In this document: piece after piece, positions 35,857-44,129 of the stretch
Position numbering within the stretch: position 1 is the stretch's first letter
Layout: each line of letters begins with the position of its first letter
From: HGM04593 sp045591315
GTDB lineage: Bacteria > Bacteroidota > Bacteroidia > Bacteroidales > Bacteroidaceae
Assembly: GCA_045591315.1 (NCBI GenBank)
Contig: JAZNSN010000004.1
Coordinates: 20,222 to 84,221 of the forward strand
Reading direction: 5' to 3'
Length of the DNA stretch: 64,000 bases
Made by a program: the position numbers and the translations under genes
Notes under the pieces: generated by a model
Seen by the model: the letters and a program-made list of their open reading frames with translations, nothing else
Told to the model about the DNA's origin: nothing
The model's database searches: none

Positions 35857-38800
35857 TTACTTGAACTCATCCCAGCTCTTGACCGGCATCTCCTTAACGT
35901 CAATCTTGCAGAAAGCACGTATGAACGCACTGGCAAGACGGGCATTTGTTATAAGTGGTATATTGTGGTCGATAGCAGCACGACGTATGCGATAACCGTT
36001 TGTAAGCTCACGCTTTGTATGGTTCTTAGGTATATTGATGATGAGGTCGAAACGATGGTCGGCAATCATCTGCATTACGTTGTTCTCGGCATTCGGGTCT
36101 TCATCGGGCCACATTACCGGTGTTGCTGCCACTCCATGCTCATTGAGGAACTTGGCTGTACCGGAGGTTGCAAAGATATTATACCCCTTCTGCGCGAGAA
36201 GTACTGTAGATTCGAGCAAATCGACCTTTGACTTGGCAGCACCCGAAGAAACCATTACGTTCTTTTCGGGAACGCTGTAGCCTACAGCAATCATAGCATT
36301 CAGCAATGCCTCTTCAAAGTCGTCGCCGATACATCCCACTTCGCCGGTTGACGACATGTCCACGCCCAATACAGGATCGGCCTGATGCAGACGGCTGAAC
36401 GAGAACTGAGAAGCCTTGACGCCAATCCAGTCGATATCGAACGCCGACTTGTCGGGCTGACTGTATGGGGCACCGAGCATTATACGTGTAGCAGTCTCGA
36501 TGAAGTTGCGCTTCAGCACCTTTGAAACAAACGGGAACGAGCGTGAAGCACGCAGATTACACTCTATAACCTTAACCTCGTTGTTCTTTGCAAGGAACTG
36601 TATATTGAAAGGACCTGATATGTTGAGCTCCTTAGCGATGCGGCGGCTGATTTTCTTTATTCTGCGTGCAGTCTCGAAATATATCTTCTGTGCAGGGAAC
36701 ACAAGTGTTGCATCACCGGAGTGTACACCGGCAAACTCAACATGCTCCGAAATCGCATACTCCACAACCTCGCCGTTCTGCGCAACAGCATCGAACTCAA
36801 TCTCCTTTGTCTCAATCATGAACTGTGAAACCACAACAGGGAACTCCTTTGATACGTCTGCCGCCATCTTGAGGAACTCATGCAATTCCTCTTCGTTGTA
36901 GCATACGTTCATCGCTGCCCCCGAAAGCACATACGAAGGACGTACAAGTACTGGATAACCCACCTTGTCAACGAATTCCTTCATATCCTCTATGCTTGTC
37001 AGCTCCTTCCACGCCGGCTGGTCTATGCCGAGCTGGTCGAGCATTGCCGAGAACTTGTGACGGTTCTCCGCACGGTCGATAGAGAGCGGAGATGTACCAA
37101 GAATGGGCACCGACTGACGATGCAGTTTCATTGCAAGATTATTAGGAATCTGTCCGCCTACAGATACAATCACACCGCCCGGCTGTTCGAGGTCAATAAC
37201 ATCGAGTACACGCTCAAGAGAGAGCTCGTCGAAGTAGAGACGGTCACACATGTCATAGTCGGTTGACACAGTCTCAGGATTGTAGTTTATCATTATCGAC
37301 TTGTAGCCGAGCTTACGTGCTGTCTGTACCGCATTCACCGAGCACCAGTCAAACTCTACAGAGGAACCGATGCGGTATGCACCTGAGCCGAGAACTACAA
37401 CCGACTTGTCGGTCTTGTAGTAGTTCACATCGTAGCCCTTGGCTCCGTATGTCATGTAGAGATAGTTTGTCAGTTCGGGATGTTCCGAAGCGACAGTATT
37501 GATACGCTTTACTGCAGGAAGAATGCCGAGTTCCTTACGGCGCGCACGCACTGCAAGGTTTCCGGTTTCCATATTCTTCTGCTCCTTGAGTACAAAGCGC
37601 GATATCTGGAAGTCGGAGAATCCGAGCACCTTAGCCTGACGCAGAACCTCCTCAGGAAGTTCCTCAAGGGTATTGTACCCCTCAAGCACCTTCTTGTAGT
37701 CAACAATATTCTTCAGTTTGCCCAGGAACCACGGATCTATTTTAGTAAGTTCGCTTATACGCTCTACTGTATAACCCTGTTCTAACGCCGATGCAATAGA
37801 GAAGACACGCATATCAGTAGGATTGGCAAGTTCCTCGTCAAGATTATCGAAGTGCGTATGCTCGTTGCCCACAAAGCCGTGCATTCCTTGTCCAATCATG
37901 CGGAGACCCTTCTGGATAACCTCCTCAAAACTGCGGCCGATAGACATGATTTCGCCTACCGATTTCATGCTTGAGCCAATCTGGCGTGACACTCCTGCGA
38001 ACTTTGTCAAGTCCCAGCGCGGTATCTTGCAAATGAGATAATCGAGTTCAGGGGCCTTATATGCACTGTTTGGAGTACCCATTTCGCCTATCTCGTCGAG
38101 AGTATATCCCAAAGCAATCTTGGCAGCCACAAAAGCAAGAGGATAACCCGTTGCCTTTGATGCAAGAGCTGAAGAACGGCTCAGACGTGCATTCACCTCT
38201 ATTACACGATAGTCATTTGTCTCGGCATTGAATGCGTACTGTATGTTGCACTCGCCGACAATACCCAAGTGACGGATAGCCTTAACCGAAATCTCCTGCA
38301 TAAATTTCACCTGCTCAGGAGTGAGCGAACAAGTAGGAGCAACAACGATTGACTCGCCGGTATGTATGCCAAGCGGGTCGAAGTTCTCCATGCTTGCCAC
38401 AGTGAAGCAGTGGTCATTCGCATCGCGTATAACCTCGAACTCAATCTCTTTCCAGCCTTTGAGAGACTCCTCTACCAGTATCTGGCTAGAAAATGTGAAT
38501 GCACTCTCTGCAAGTTCCTTGAAACTCTCTTCGTCACGGCATATACCGCTGCCTAAGCCACCGAGAGCATAGGCCGAACGTACCATGACCGGGAAACCGA
38601 TCTTACGAGCGGCAGCAAGCGCATCTTCCATACTCTCTACAGCCTGGCTCACCGGTGTCTTCATAGGTATCTCATCGAGTTTCTTAACAAAGAGGTCGCG
38701 GTCCTCGGTATTCATGATAGCCTCTACAGAGGTACCGAGAACCTTTACACCATATTTCTCAAGAATACCCTTCTGGTAGAGTTCTGTACCGCAGTTAAGC

Positions 38801-39078
38801 GCAGTCTGCCCGCCGAAAGCAAGCAGAATGCCGTCGGGACGCTCCTTCTTTATTATCTCCTCGACATTATGTATATCCACCGGAAGGAAATACACCTTGT
38901 CTGCTATGCCCTCTGAAGTCTGGATAGTCGCTACGTTAGGATTTATAAGCACCGACTCGATACCTTCCTCGCGAAGTGCCTTGAGTGCCTGTGAACCTGA
39001 GTAGTCGAACTCTCCGGCCTGGCCAATGCGAAGCGCACCGGAGCCAAGCAGCAACACCTTTTTAAGTTTCTCTTTCAT
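35857..39078 (-). CDS. carB: Carbamoyl phosphate synthase large subunit
   Basis: This 1073-residue enzyme makes carbamoyl phosphate from bicarbonate, ATP and ammonia, for pyrimidines and arginine. It has two ATP-grasp halves (N-terminal about 1-400, second about 550-935), an oligomerisation domain between them and a C-terminal MGS-like allosteric domain (about 936-1073). Landmarks are LLLGSGALRIGQAGEFDYSG, GGLGSGICRDEESFKEL, VNARLSRSSALASKATGYPL and VLGSGAYRIGSSVEFDWCSV. It is cytoplasmic. It lies 23 bases after the PurF-like gene. The small glutaminase subunit carA is not in the window, and the upstream gene does not replace it by sequence. Confidence 0.97.
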   Translation of the reverse strand: MKEKLKKVLLLGSGALRIGQAGEFDYSGSQALKALREEGIESVLINPNVATIQTSEGIADKVYFLPVDIHNVEEIIKKERPDGILLAFGGQTALNCGTELYQKGILEKYGVKVLGTSVEAIMNTEDRDLFVKKLDEIPMKTPVSQAVESMEDALAAARKIGFPVMVRSAYALGGLGSGICRDEESFKELAESAFTFSSQILVEESLKGWKEIEFEVIRDANDHCFTVASMENFDPLGIHTGESIVVAPTCSLTPEQVKFMQEISVKAIRHLGIVGECNIQYAFNAETNDYRVIEVNARLSRSSALASKATGYPLAFVAAKIALGYTLDEIGEMGTPNSAYKAPELDYLICKIPRWDLTKFAGVSRQIGSSMKSVGEIMSIGRSFEEVIQKGLRMIGQGMHGFVGNEHTHFDNLDEELANPTDMRVFSIASALEQGYTVERISELTKIDPWFLGKLKNIVDYKKVLEGYNTLEELPEEVLRQAKVLGFSDFQISRFVLKEQKNMETGNLAVRARRKELGILPAVKRINTVASEHPELTNYLYMTYGAKGYDVNYYKTDKSVVVLGSGAYRIGSSVEFDWCSVNAVQTARKLGYKSIMINYNPETVSTDYDMCDRLYFDELSLERVLDVIDLEQPGGVIVSVGGQIPNNLAMKLHRQSVPILGTSPLSIDRAENRHKFSAMLDQLGIDQPAWKELTSIEDMKEFVDKVGYPVLVRPSYVLSGAAMNVCYNEEELHEFLKMAADVSKEFPVVVSQFMIETKEIEFDAVAQNGEVVEYAISEHVEFAGVHSGDATLVFPAQKIYFETARRIKKISRRIAKELNISGPFNIQFLAKNNEVKVIECNLRASRSFPFVSKVLKRNFIETATRIMLGAPYSQPDKSAFDIDWIGVKASQFSFSRLHQADPVLGVDMSSTGEVGCIGDDFEEALLNAMIAVGYSVPEKNVMVSSGAAKSKVDLLESTVLLAQKGYNIFATSGTAKFLNEHGVAATPVMWPDEDPNAENNVMQMIADHRFDLIINIPKNHTKRELTNGYRIRRAAIDHNIPLITNARLASAFIRAFCKIDVKEMPVKSWDEFK

Positions 39079-39101
39079 GATATATAAATGTTTGTTGTTT
39101 C

Positions 39102-40982
39102 TTACTTGTAGAGGTATTTCTCATAATGATATACAAAGGCCTCGTTCACCAGACGGTTTCCGCCGGGTGTAGGATAGACACCGCTGAAGTACCAGTCGCC
39201 CAAGTGGTCGGGACATGCATCGTGCAGGCCTTCGAGAGTCTGGAACACCAGTTCAAGGTCGGCATTGAGGTCAACCGGCTTCAAAAGATCGGCAATCTTC
39301 CTTGAAATCTCATCGGCTGTAAACTGACGGTATATCGCACGTGTACAGTTAACCTGCTCTGCATCGGGTTTTCTCAGCTCCTCAACGCATGCACGGTAGG
39401 TCTCGTTTATGAGCGAATGCTTGCCGTTCTCGTAAAGAAGTTCAAGCGCAGCCTTGAATGCGACGAAATGGTCGAACTTCTCCATATCTATTCCGTAGTA
39501 ATCGGGATAACGAATCTGAGGGCTCGAAGAGACAACAATAATCTTCTTCGGCTCAAGACGGTCGAGTATATTGAGAATGCTCTGCTTCAATGTTGTTCCG
39601 CGCACGATGCTGTCGTCAATCACCACAAGGTTATCCACCTTAGGCTTTATCGTGCCGTATGTAATGTCATACACATGCGCTGCAAGGTCGTTGCGCTTGT
39701 CGCTTGTAGATATAAACGTACGCATCTTAATATCCTTGTTTGCAACCTTCTCCTGACGTACCTTCTTGGTAACAATGGCCTTCACCTCCTCCGGAGTGAA
39801 TTCCTTGCCCGAAGCAAGTTCCTTCACCTTCCACTCGTTAAGGTATTCCTCCATACTCTCCACCATTCCGTAGAACGCCATTTCGGCAGTATTTGGGATG
39901 AACGAGAATACAGTATTGTCGAGATCGTAATCTATTGCCTTTAGAATCTGGTCACGCAAGTTAGCGCCGAGTTTCTTTCTCTCCTTATATATATCGCCAT
40001 CGTTTCCGCGACTGAAATATATTCTTTCGAACGAGCATGGAAGGAATGCTTTCTGCGGCATTATCTGCACGCTTCTCAGCTCACCGCGCTTGTTCACGAT
40101 AAGAGCCTCGCCCGGCTTTATCTCAATGACATCCTCGGCCTTCAGGTTCATTGCAGTCTGCAATGCAGCACGTTCGCTTGTCACGAGGAACACTTCGTCA
40201 TTGGCATACCAGTATGCTGTACGTACGCCCCACGGATCGCGCATGGCAAACATCTCGCCACTGCCGGTCACGCCGCAGAACACATAGCCTCCGTCGAGCA
40301 TTGGTGTGGAGGTACGCAGGACATTTGCTATATCCACACGTTCTTCAATTGTATTTGTTATATCCATGCCCTCAAGACCCTCTGCCTCGCAATCCTTGAA
40401 GATGCGTTCAACCTCGCGGTCGAGTCTATGACCCATGAGTTCAAGCATGATATATGTATCGGCATGGACACGCGGATGCTGGCCATGAGAAACAAGTTCA
40501 TGGAACACATCCTCTACGTTTGTTATATGAAAATTGCCGCACAAGGCAAGATTCTTGGCTCTCCAGTTATTGCGGCGCAGAAACGGGTGAACATACTGCA
40601 TACCGGTCTTGCCTGTTGCCGAGTAGCGCAAGTGCCCCATATAAAGTTCGCCGGCAAAGCCGAAGTGGCGATAAGCATAGTTGGCATTATTCTTCATATC
40701 CTTGGGATGAGAAGCGATATTCTTGTTTGCCATTTCAAACACCTCGGAAATGGCACCGGAGCCCTCCGCCCTCTCACGGAACATATAATCCTCGCCAGGT
40801 GAAGCCTTCAGCTTGACACAAGAGATACCCGCGCCCTGCTGCCCGCGGTTATACTGCTTGTTCATAAGCAAGAACAGTTTGTTCATACCGTATGCCCACG
40901 TACCGTATTTCTCCTGATAATAGTTCAACGGCTTGCGCAAGCGAATCATCGCAACTCCACATTCATGTAATAGAGGTTCCAT
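39102..40982 (-). CDS. PurF-like amidophosphoribosyltransferase, long form
   Basis: This 626-residue protein fuses an N-terminal class II glutamine amidotransferase domain with a PRTase domain. The nucleophile is Cys8 (MEPLLHECGVAM), which would need removal of a seven-residue propeptide; GQQGAGIS, GHLRYSATG and CGNFHITN are typical glutaminase segments. The PRPP-binding motif VVIDDSIVRGTT is at 453-464. Canonical PurF is about 470-505 residues, so this one carries about 120 extra residues, mainly spread through the first and middle parts. It may make phosphoribosylamine or a related amino-sugar phosphate. It starts 23 bases before carB and has a structured leader with a small ORF and hairpin. 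Confidence 0.88.
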   Translation of the reverse strand: MEPLLHECGVAMIRLRKPLNYYQEKYGTWAYGMNKLFLLMNKQYNRGQQGAGISCVKLKASPGEDYMFRERAEGSGAISEVFEMANKNIASHPKDMKNNANYAYRHFGFAGELYMGHLRYSATGKTGMQYVHPFLRRNNWRAKNLALCGNFHITNVEDVFHELVSHGQHPRVHADTYIMLELMGHRLDREVERIFKDCEAEGLEGMDITNTIEERVDIANVLRTSTPMLDGGYVFCGVTGSGEMFAMRDPWGVRTAYWYANDEVFLVTSERAALQTAMNLKAEDVIEIKPGEALIVNKRGELRSVQIMPQKAFLPCSFERIYFSRGNDGDIYKERKKLGANLRDQILKAIDYDLDNTVFSFIPNTAEMAFYGMVESMEEYLNEWKVKELASGKEFTPEEVKAIVTKKVRQEKVANKDIKMRTFISTSDKRNDLAAHVYDITYGTIKPKVDNLVVIDDSIVRGTTLKQSILNILDRLEPKKIIVVSSSPQIRYPDYYGIDMEKFDHFVAFKAALELLYENGKHSLINETYRACVEELRKPDAEQVNCTRAIYRQFTADEISRKIADLLKPVDLNADLELVFQTLEGLHDACPDHLGDWYFSGVYPTPGGNRLVNEAFVYHYEKYLYK

Positions 40983-41012
40983 AAAAAATAAAAATATTTT
41001 CCGCTAATATAC

Positions 41013-41039
41013 AAAAAAAGTCGTTCCAAACGAAACGAC
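41013..41039 (-). promoter_or_regulatory. Terminator-like hairpin in the PurF leader (possible attenuator)
   Basis: On the minus strand GTCGTTTC-GTTT-GGAACGAC (one G-U pair) is followed by seven T, a canonical intrinsic terminator. It lies 31 bases before the PurF start and 11 bases after the stop of a 34-codon ORF. No gene other than that small ORF could need a terminator here, since the M20 gene has its own at 41352-41389. That makes attenuation of purF-carB plausible. Confidence 0.6.
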
Positions 41040-41049
41040 CATAACAAAA

Positions 41050-41154
41050 CTACATAAAAAACACATCAATAACAGAAGACACAAGGGCAATATTGACAAG
41101 CGGACACCTTTTACGTCCCTCTGCTGCAACATCAATGTAATCCTTGCACTTCAT
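41050..41154 (-). CDS. Candidate 34-residue leader peptide or small protein
   Basis: ATG at 41154 and TAG at 41050-41052 enclose 34 codons beginning MKCKDYIDVAAEGRKRCP and ending in a hydrophobic ..VSSVIDVFFM. A -7-like TATCTTCG lies at 41186-41193 on the same strand, 31 bases upstream. An intrinsic-terminator hairpin follows directly, then the PurF gene. No run of a single amino acid such as in classical leader peptides is seen. It may be a leader ORF for attenuation, an independent small protein, or chance. Codon use is unremarkable and no homologue is recognised. Confidence 0.35.
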   Translation of the reverse strand: MKCKDYIDVAAEGRKRCPLVNIALVSSVIDVFFM

Positions 41155-41351
41155 ATCAAGAAAATGTTTTATTAAAAAATCGATGCGAAGATATAAAAAT
41201 AAAAACAAACAGCATAATTCCAAAGACAAAATTCTTTTAAGAAGAGCATAAGATTCTGTCTATCGGCTCGCCATAAAGAGTCATGGGCTCTCCATAAAAC
41301 CACAACGAAGCATTATACATATCACACAACTCTTGGAAAACAAGATATAAA
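41155..41351 (-). promoter_or_regulatory. Leader/promoter region of the PurF-carB unit
   Basis: This gene-free stretch holds a -7-like TATCTTCG (41186-41193, minus strand). The -33 region is weak: TATG at the right spacing, and a TTTG 12 bases away. I see no riboswitch consensus and no other ORF with a good start. Confidence 0.4.
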
Positions 41352-41389
41352 GACATGCGGCAAAGCGAAGCCTTGCTTTGCCGCATGTC
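41352..41389 (-). terminator. Terminator of the M20 peptidase gene
   Basis: A 15-bp perfect stem (41352-41366 with 41375-41389) surrounds an 8-base loop, 15 bases beyond the stop at 41404. The T-run on the minus strand is short (TTTATAT). Confidence 0.75.
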
Positions 41390-41403
41390 AGGATTTTCAC
41401 AAA

Positions 41404-42762
41404 TTACAGATTCAGATTCTTATGGAACTCCACTACAGCCTCGATACCCTTGCGGAATATATCAAGATTGAAATTCTCATTCGGTGAGTGAATGGCATCA
41501 CTTTCAAGGCCGAATCCCATAAGGATTGTTTTCACTCCTAGTATATTCTCAAAATCGCTTATTATAGGGATACTGCCTCCACGGCGTACCGCAAGAGGTT
41601 TCTTGCCAAAAGCTTTCTCAAAACCCGATTCAGCAGCCTTATACGCAGGAAGAGTAATCGGACACACATACCCCTGACCACCATGCATAGGAGTTATCTT
41701 CACTTTTACGCAATCGGGAGCAATGGACGCGAAGTAATCGGCAAACATCTGAGAAATCTTGGCATGGTCCTGATGAGCCACAAGACGGCAGGACACCTTA
41801 GCATAGGCTTTTGATGGAAGAACGGTCTTGCTGCCCTCTCCTGTATAACCGCCCCAAATGCCGCATACATCAAACGAAGGACGACAGCTGTTGCGCTCAA
41901 GCGTCGAATAGCCCTTTTCGCCACGCAGTGCATTGACCTCAATAGCAACCTTGTACTTCTCCTCATCGAACGGTATTGATGCCAGCATATCACGCTCCTC
42001 TTTAGACAGTTCCTCTACATCGTCATAGAATCCAGGAATGGTAATACGTCCGTCGGAATCTGTCATCTTGGCAATCATTTCACAAAGTACATTAATCGGA
42101 TTGGCAACGGCACCTCCAAAATGGCCTGAGTGAAGGTCGCGATTTGGCCCAGTCACTTCTACCTCCCAATACGCAAGCCCGCGAAGACCTGTCGTGAGCG
42201 AAGGAAGGTCGGCACCGAGCATACTTGTATCGCTGACAAGTATTATATCGGCCTTAAGCAATTCTTTGTTATCACGAAGGAACGCATTAAGACTAGGCGA
42301 ACCAATCTCCTCTTCACCCTCAAAGATAAACTTCACATTATGCTTAAGAATACCGTTCTTTGCAACATACTCGAACGCTTTTGCCTGTATCATTGCCTGC
42401 CCTTTGTCATCATCGGCACCTCGCGCCCATACCCTGCCGTCCTTAACGACCATTTCAAACGGATTGGTATTCCATAGCTCCAACGGCTCAGCCGGCATGA
42501 CATCATAGTGCGAATAGACAAGCACTGTCGGCGCGGCCGCATCCACGACCTTTTCGGCATACACTAAAGGATTACCGTTTGAAGGCATTATCTCAGCCCT
42601 ATCGGCGCCAGCCTCTATAAGAAGTTCCTTCCACCGCTCTGCACAGGCAGCAATATCGCCTTTGTGCTCGCTCTTGGCACTTATACTCGGAATGCGTATC
42701 AACGACTCCAATTCACTCAGAAAACGTTCTTCGTTTTCATGTATATACTTCTTTACTTCCAT
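41404..42762 (-). CDS. M20-family metallopeptidase (dipeptidase)
   Basis: This 452-residue cytoplasmic enzyme has the M20 metal ligands: VYSHYDVMPAEP (His and Asp), GADDDKGQAM (bridging Asp), FEGEEEIGSPSL (catalytic Glu-Glu) and a later VSDTSM region. GPNRDLHSGHFGGAVANPIN marks the start of the dimerisation (lid) domain. The family includes carnosinase-like dipeptidases and amidases. I chose ATG 42762 because upstream in-frame starts would add 48 residues of hydrophobic, non-conserved sequence and a promoter covers that region. It is a single-gene unit. Confidence 0.92.
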   Translation of the reverse strand: MEVKKYIHENEERFLSELESLIRIPSISAKSEHKGDIAACAERWKELLIEAGADRAEIMPSNGNPLVYAEKVVDAAAPTVLVYSHYDVMPAEPLELWNTNPFEMVVKDGRVWARGADDDKGQAMIQAKAFEYVAKNGILKHNVKFIFEGEEEIGSPSLNAFLRDNKELLKADIILVSDTSMLGADLPSLTTGLRGLAYWEVEVTGPNRDLHSGHFGGAVANPINVLCEMIAKMTDSDGRITIPGFYDDVEELSKEERDMLASIPFDEEKYKVAIEVNALRGEKGYSTLERNSCRPSFDVCGIWGGYTGEGSKTVLPSKAYAKVSCRLVAHQDHAKISQMFADYFASIAPDCVKVKITPMHGGQGYVCPITLPAYKAAESGFEKAFGKKPLAVRRGGSIPIISDFENILGVKTILMGFGLESDAIHSPNENFNLDIFRKGIEAVVEFHKNLNL

Positions 42763-42794
42763 TTTGTTTTTATTAAACAGATAACGCAATACCG

Positions 42795-42824
42795 CGAAGA
42801 TAACTAAAATATCGGATAAACAAA
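42795..42824 (-). promoter_or_regulatory. Promoter of the M20 peptidase gene
   Basis: On the minus strand TTTG (42821-42824), 18 bases, TATCTTCG (42795-42802), 32 bases before the ATG at 42762. It supports that start over in-frame upstream ones. Confidence 0.55.
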
Positions 42825-42885
42825 AAACTGTCAAGAAAAGATAACAGCCAGACCGAAGAACAACGACTGAACATACCGTATTTTT

Positions 42886-42916
42886 TTTGCATTCTTCAGC
42901 CAACAAATTATTTTTG
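42886..42916 (+). promoter_or_regulatory. Promoter of the GNAT gene
   Basis: TTTG (42886-42889), exactly 19 bases, TATTTTTG (42909-42916): a full match to the Bacteroidetes vegetative consensus, 19 bases before the ATG at 42936. Confidence 0.75.
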
Positions 42917-42935
42917 CAGAAAGATTATCCTATTT

Positions 42936-43430
42936 ATGAACACCAAAGAATCCATCAAAGAACTATGGAAAGAGGCTTTTGGAGACAGCAATGAATTCAT
43001 AGAGCACTTTATGGAGCACTATTACACTCCCGACAGAGCACTTCTCATCAAAGAGAACGGCAAACTGTTGTCAATGCTCCACATATTGCCTTTTGTAATG
43101 AACGGGGAAAAAGTCGGATACATCTATGGTGTTGCGACAGCATACGAAGAACGTGGAAAAGGACATGCATCGAAACTTATTGGAAAGGCAATGGAACTTG
43201 CACGAAAAAAAGGATATCATGCTCTTGCAACAATACCCGCCGACGAAGATTTGCGCCAATATTATGAAAAGTTCGGATTCAAGGGAAGCTATAGAGCACT
43301 GTTTCAGATGCCAGACAACTTTGACCCAGGTACCGGGAATAAAGAATCGGATCTGCTCTCAATACGTCCATTGACTGAAATCAGATTGTCCGAAACCGAT
43401 AGTCCCACGCTTCTTATTTGGAACGGATAA
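42936..43430 (+). CDS. GNAT-family N-acetyltransferase
   Basis: This 164-residue GCN5-related acetyltransferase has the acetyl-CoA loop at VATAYEERGKGHASKLIG (about 67-84, R/Q-x-x-G-x-G/A type) and the following helix. The N-terminal half covers beta 1-3 with the MLHILPFVMNGEKVGYIYG strands, and the C-terminal part has LRQYYEKFGFKGSYRALF. The acceptor substrate is unknown. It stands alone with its own promoter, directly upstream of the tRNA array; no partner gene indicates its role. Confidence 0.85.
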   Translation: MNTKESIKELWKEAFGDSNEFIEHFMEHYYTPDRALLIKENGKLLSMLHILPFVMNGEKVGYIYGVATAYEERGKGHASKLIGKAMELARKKGYHALATIPADEDLRQYYEKFGFKGSYRALFQMPDNFDPGTGNKESDLLSIRPLTEIRLSETDSPTLLIWNG

Positions 43431-43449
43431 AGAAATTTTCGTTTCTAAT

Positions 43450-43480
43450 TTTGATTTCCGCACCTTTTGCACTATCTTCG
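43450..43480 (+). promoter_or_regulatory. Promoter of the tRNA-Thr array
   Basis: TTTG (43450-43453), 19 bases, TATCTTCG (43473-43480) is a good housekeeping promoter. The first tRNA-like unit starts 53 bases downstream; the leader holds a GTTCAC...GTGAAC hairpin at 43497-43523. Confidence 0.7.
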
Positions 43481-43532
43481 CAGCGCAAAAGAAAAAGTTC
43501 ACTTTAGAATTATCTGCGTGAACAAATATACT

Positions 43533-43617
43533 GCCGAATTAGCTCAGTTGGTAGAGCAACTCATTCGTCCAAAGATGAACGAGGTGCAGGTCTGGGGGTC
43601 GAGTACCTCGACAAAAC
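43533..43617 (+). pseudogene. tRNA-Thr-like unit 1
   Basis: 5' half identical to the intact tRNA-Thr at 44011 through the first half of the anticodon loop (ATTCGT). From there it has CCAAAGATGAACGAG, able to pair with CTCATTCGTC as an extended stem. The T-arm segment reads GGGTCGAGTACCTCGAC. No 3' acceptor strand is present. Confidence 0.7.
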
Positions 43618-43652
43618 GAGGCGAAAGGCGAACTGAAAAAAACAAATATACT

Positions 43653-43735
43653 GCCGAATTAGCTCAGTTGGTAGAGCAACTCATTCGTCCAAAGATGAAC
43701 GAGGTGCTGGTCTGGGGGTCGAGTACCCGACAAAA
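43653..43735 (+). pseudogene. tRNA-Thr-like unit 2
   Basis: Same architecture as unit 1, with GTGCTGG in place of GTGCAGG in the variable segment and GGGTCGAGTACCCGAC at the T-arm position. No 3' acceptor strand. Confidence 0.7.
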
Positions 43736-43772
43736 CGAGGTAAAAGGCAAACTGAAAAAAACCAAATATACT

Positions 43773-43855
43773 GCCGAATTAGCTCAGTTGGTAGAGCAAC
43801 TCATTCGTCCAAAGATGAACGAGGTGCTGGTCTGGGGGTCGAGTACCCGACAAAA
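43773..43855 (+). pseudogene. tRNA-Thr-like unit 3
   Basis: Identical to unit 2 through the tRNA-like part; it differs from it only in the spacer. No 3' acceptor strand. Confidence 0.7.
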
Positions 43856-43890
43856 CGAGGTAAAAGGCGAACTGAAAAAACAAATATACT

Positions 43891-43973
43891 GCCGAATTAG
43901 CTCAGTTGGTAGAGCAACTCATTCGTCCAAAGATGAACGAGGTGCAGGTCTGGGGGGGGCGAGTACCCGACAA
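43891..43973 (+). pseudogene. tRNA-Thr-like unit 4
   Basis: As unit 1 in the variable segment (GTGCAGG), but the T-arm region has a run of eight G followed by CGAGTACCCGAC. No 3' acceptor strand. It lies 37 bases before the intact tRNA. Confidence 0.7.
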
Positions 43974-44010
43974 AACGAGGTAAAAGGCAAACTGAAAAAA
44001 CAAATATACT

Positions 44011-44083
44011 GCCGAATTAGCTCAGTTGGTAGAGCAACTCATTCGTAATGAGTAGGTCTGGGGTTCGAGTCCCCAACTCGGCT
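44011..44083 (+). tRNA. tRNA-Thr (anticodon CGT)
   Basis: This 73-base gene folds as a cloverleaf: acceptor GCCGAAT with ACTCGGC plus discriminator T, D arm GCTC-AGTTGGTA-GAGC, anticodon arm ACTCA-TTCGTAA-TGAGT with CGT at the anticodon, variable AGGTC, T arm TGGGG-TTCGAGT-CCCCA. The 3' CCA is not encoded. Position 6-67 of the acceptor is an A-C mismatch, the only flaw. It is the last member of a tandem array of tRNA-like units and is followed by a terminator. Confidence 0.9.
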
Positions 44084-44085
44084 CA

Positions 44086-44109
44086 AAAGAAGGCTTTAAA
44101 GCCTTCTTT
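44086..44109 (+). terminator. Terminator of the tRNA array
   Basis: A 24-bp perfect palindrome (AAAGAAGGCTTT repeated in inverse) directly after the tRNA, ending in TTT, closes the transcription unit. Confidence 0.75.
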
Positions 44110-44129
44110 CGTCTATAAACAGGTAATAG

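Larger units (their letters stand above)
43533..44010 (+). repeat. Tandem array of four tRNA-like units, 118-120 bp period
   Basis: Units begin at 43533, 43653, 43773 and 43891, with the intact tRNA-Thr at 44011. Every unit starts with the same 36 bases as the tRNA (GCCGAATTAGCTCAGTTGG..., acceptor 5' strand, D arm, 5' anticodon arm). It then diverges into a longer, conserved hairpin-forming segment and a T-arm-like GGGTCGAGTACCC. The 3' acceptor strand is missing. Spacers are near identical (AACTGAAAAAA...CAAATATACT). Units differ at few positions, and unit 4 has a run of G in place of GGGTC. Confidence 0.85.

Noticed and set aside
41040..41351. Possible purine riboswitch upstream of the PurF-like gene
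   Set aside because: I looked for the three-helix junction and conserved loops of the purine, ZTP and PRPP classes and found none. Only the small ORF and the terminator hairpin stand out.
43467..44048. 193-codon open frame across the tRNA array with a repeated peptide
   Set aside because: The repeated peptide follows exactly the 118-120 base DNA repeat, including the tRNA D arm, and the frame is open by chance because the period is a multiple of three in most units. The RNA explanation is sufficient.
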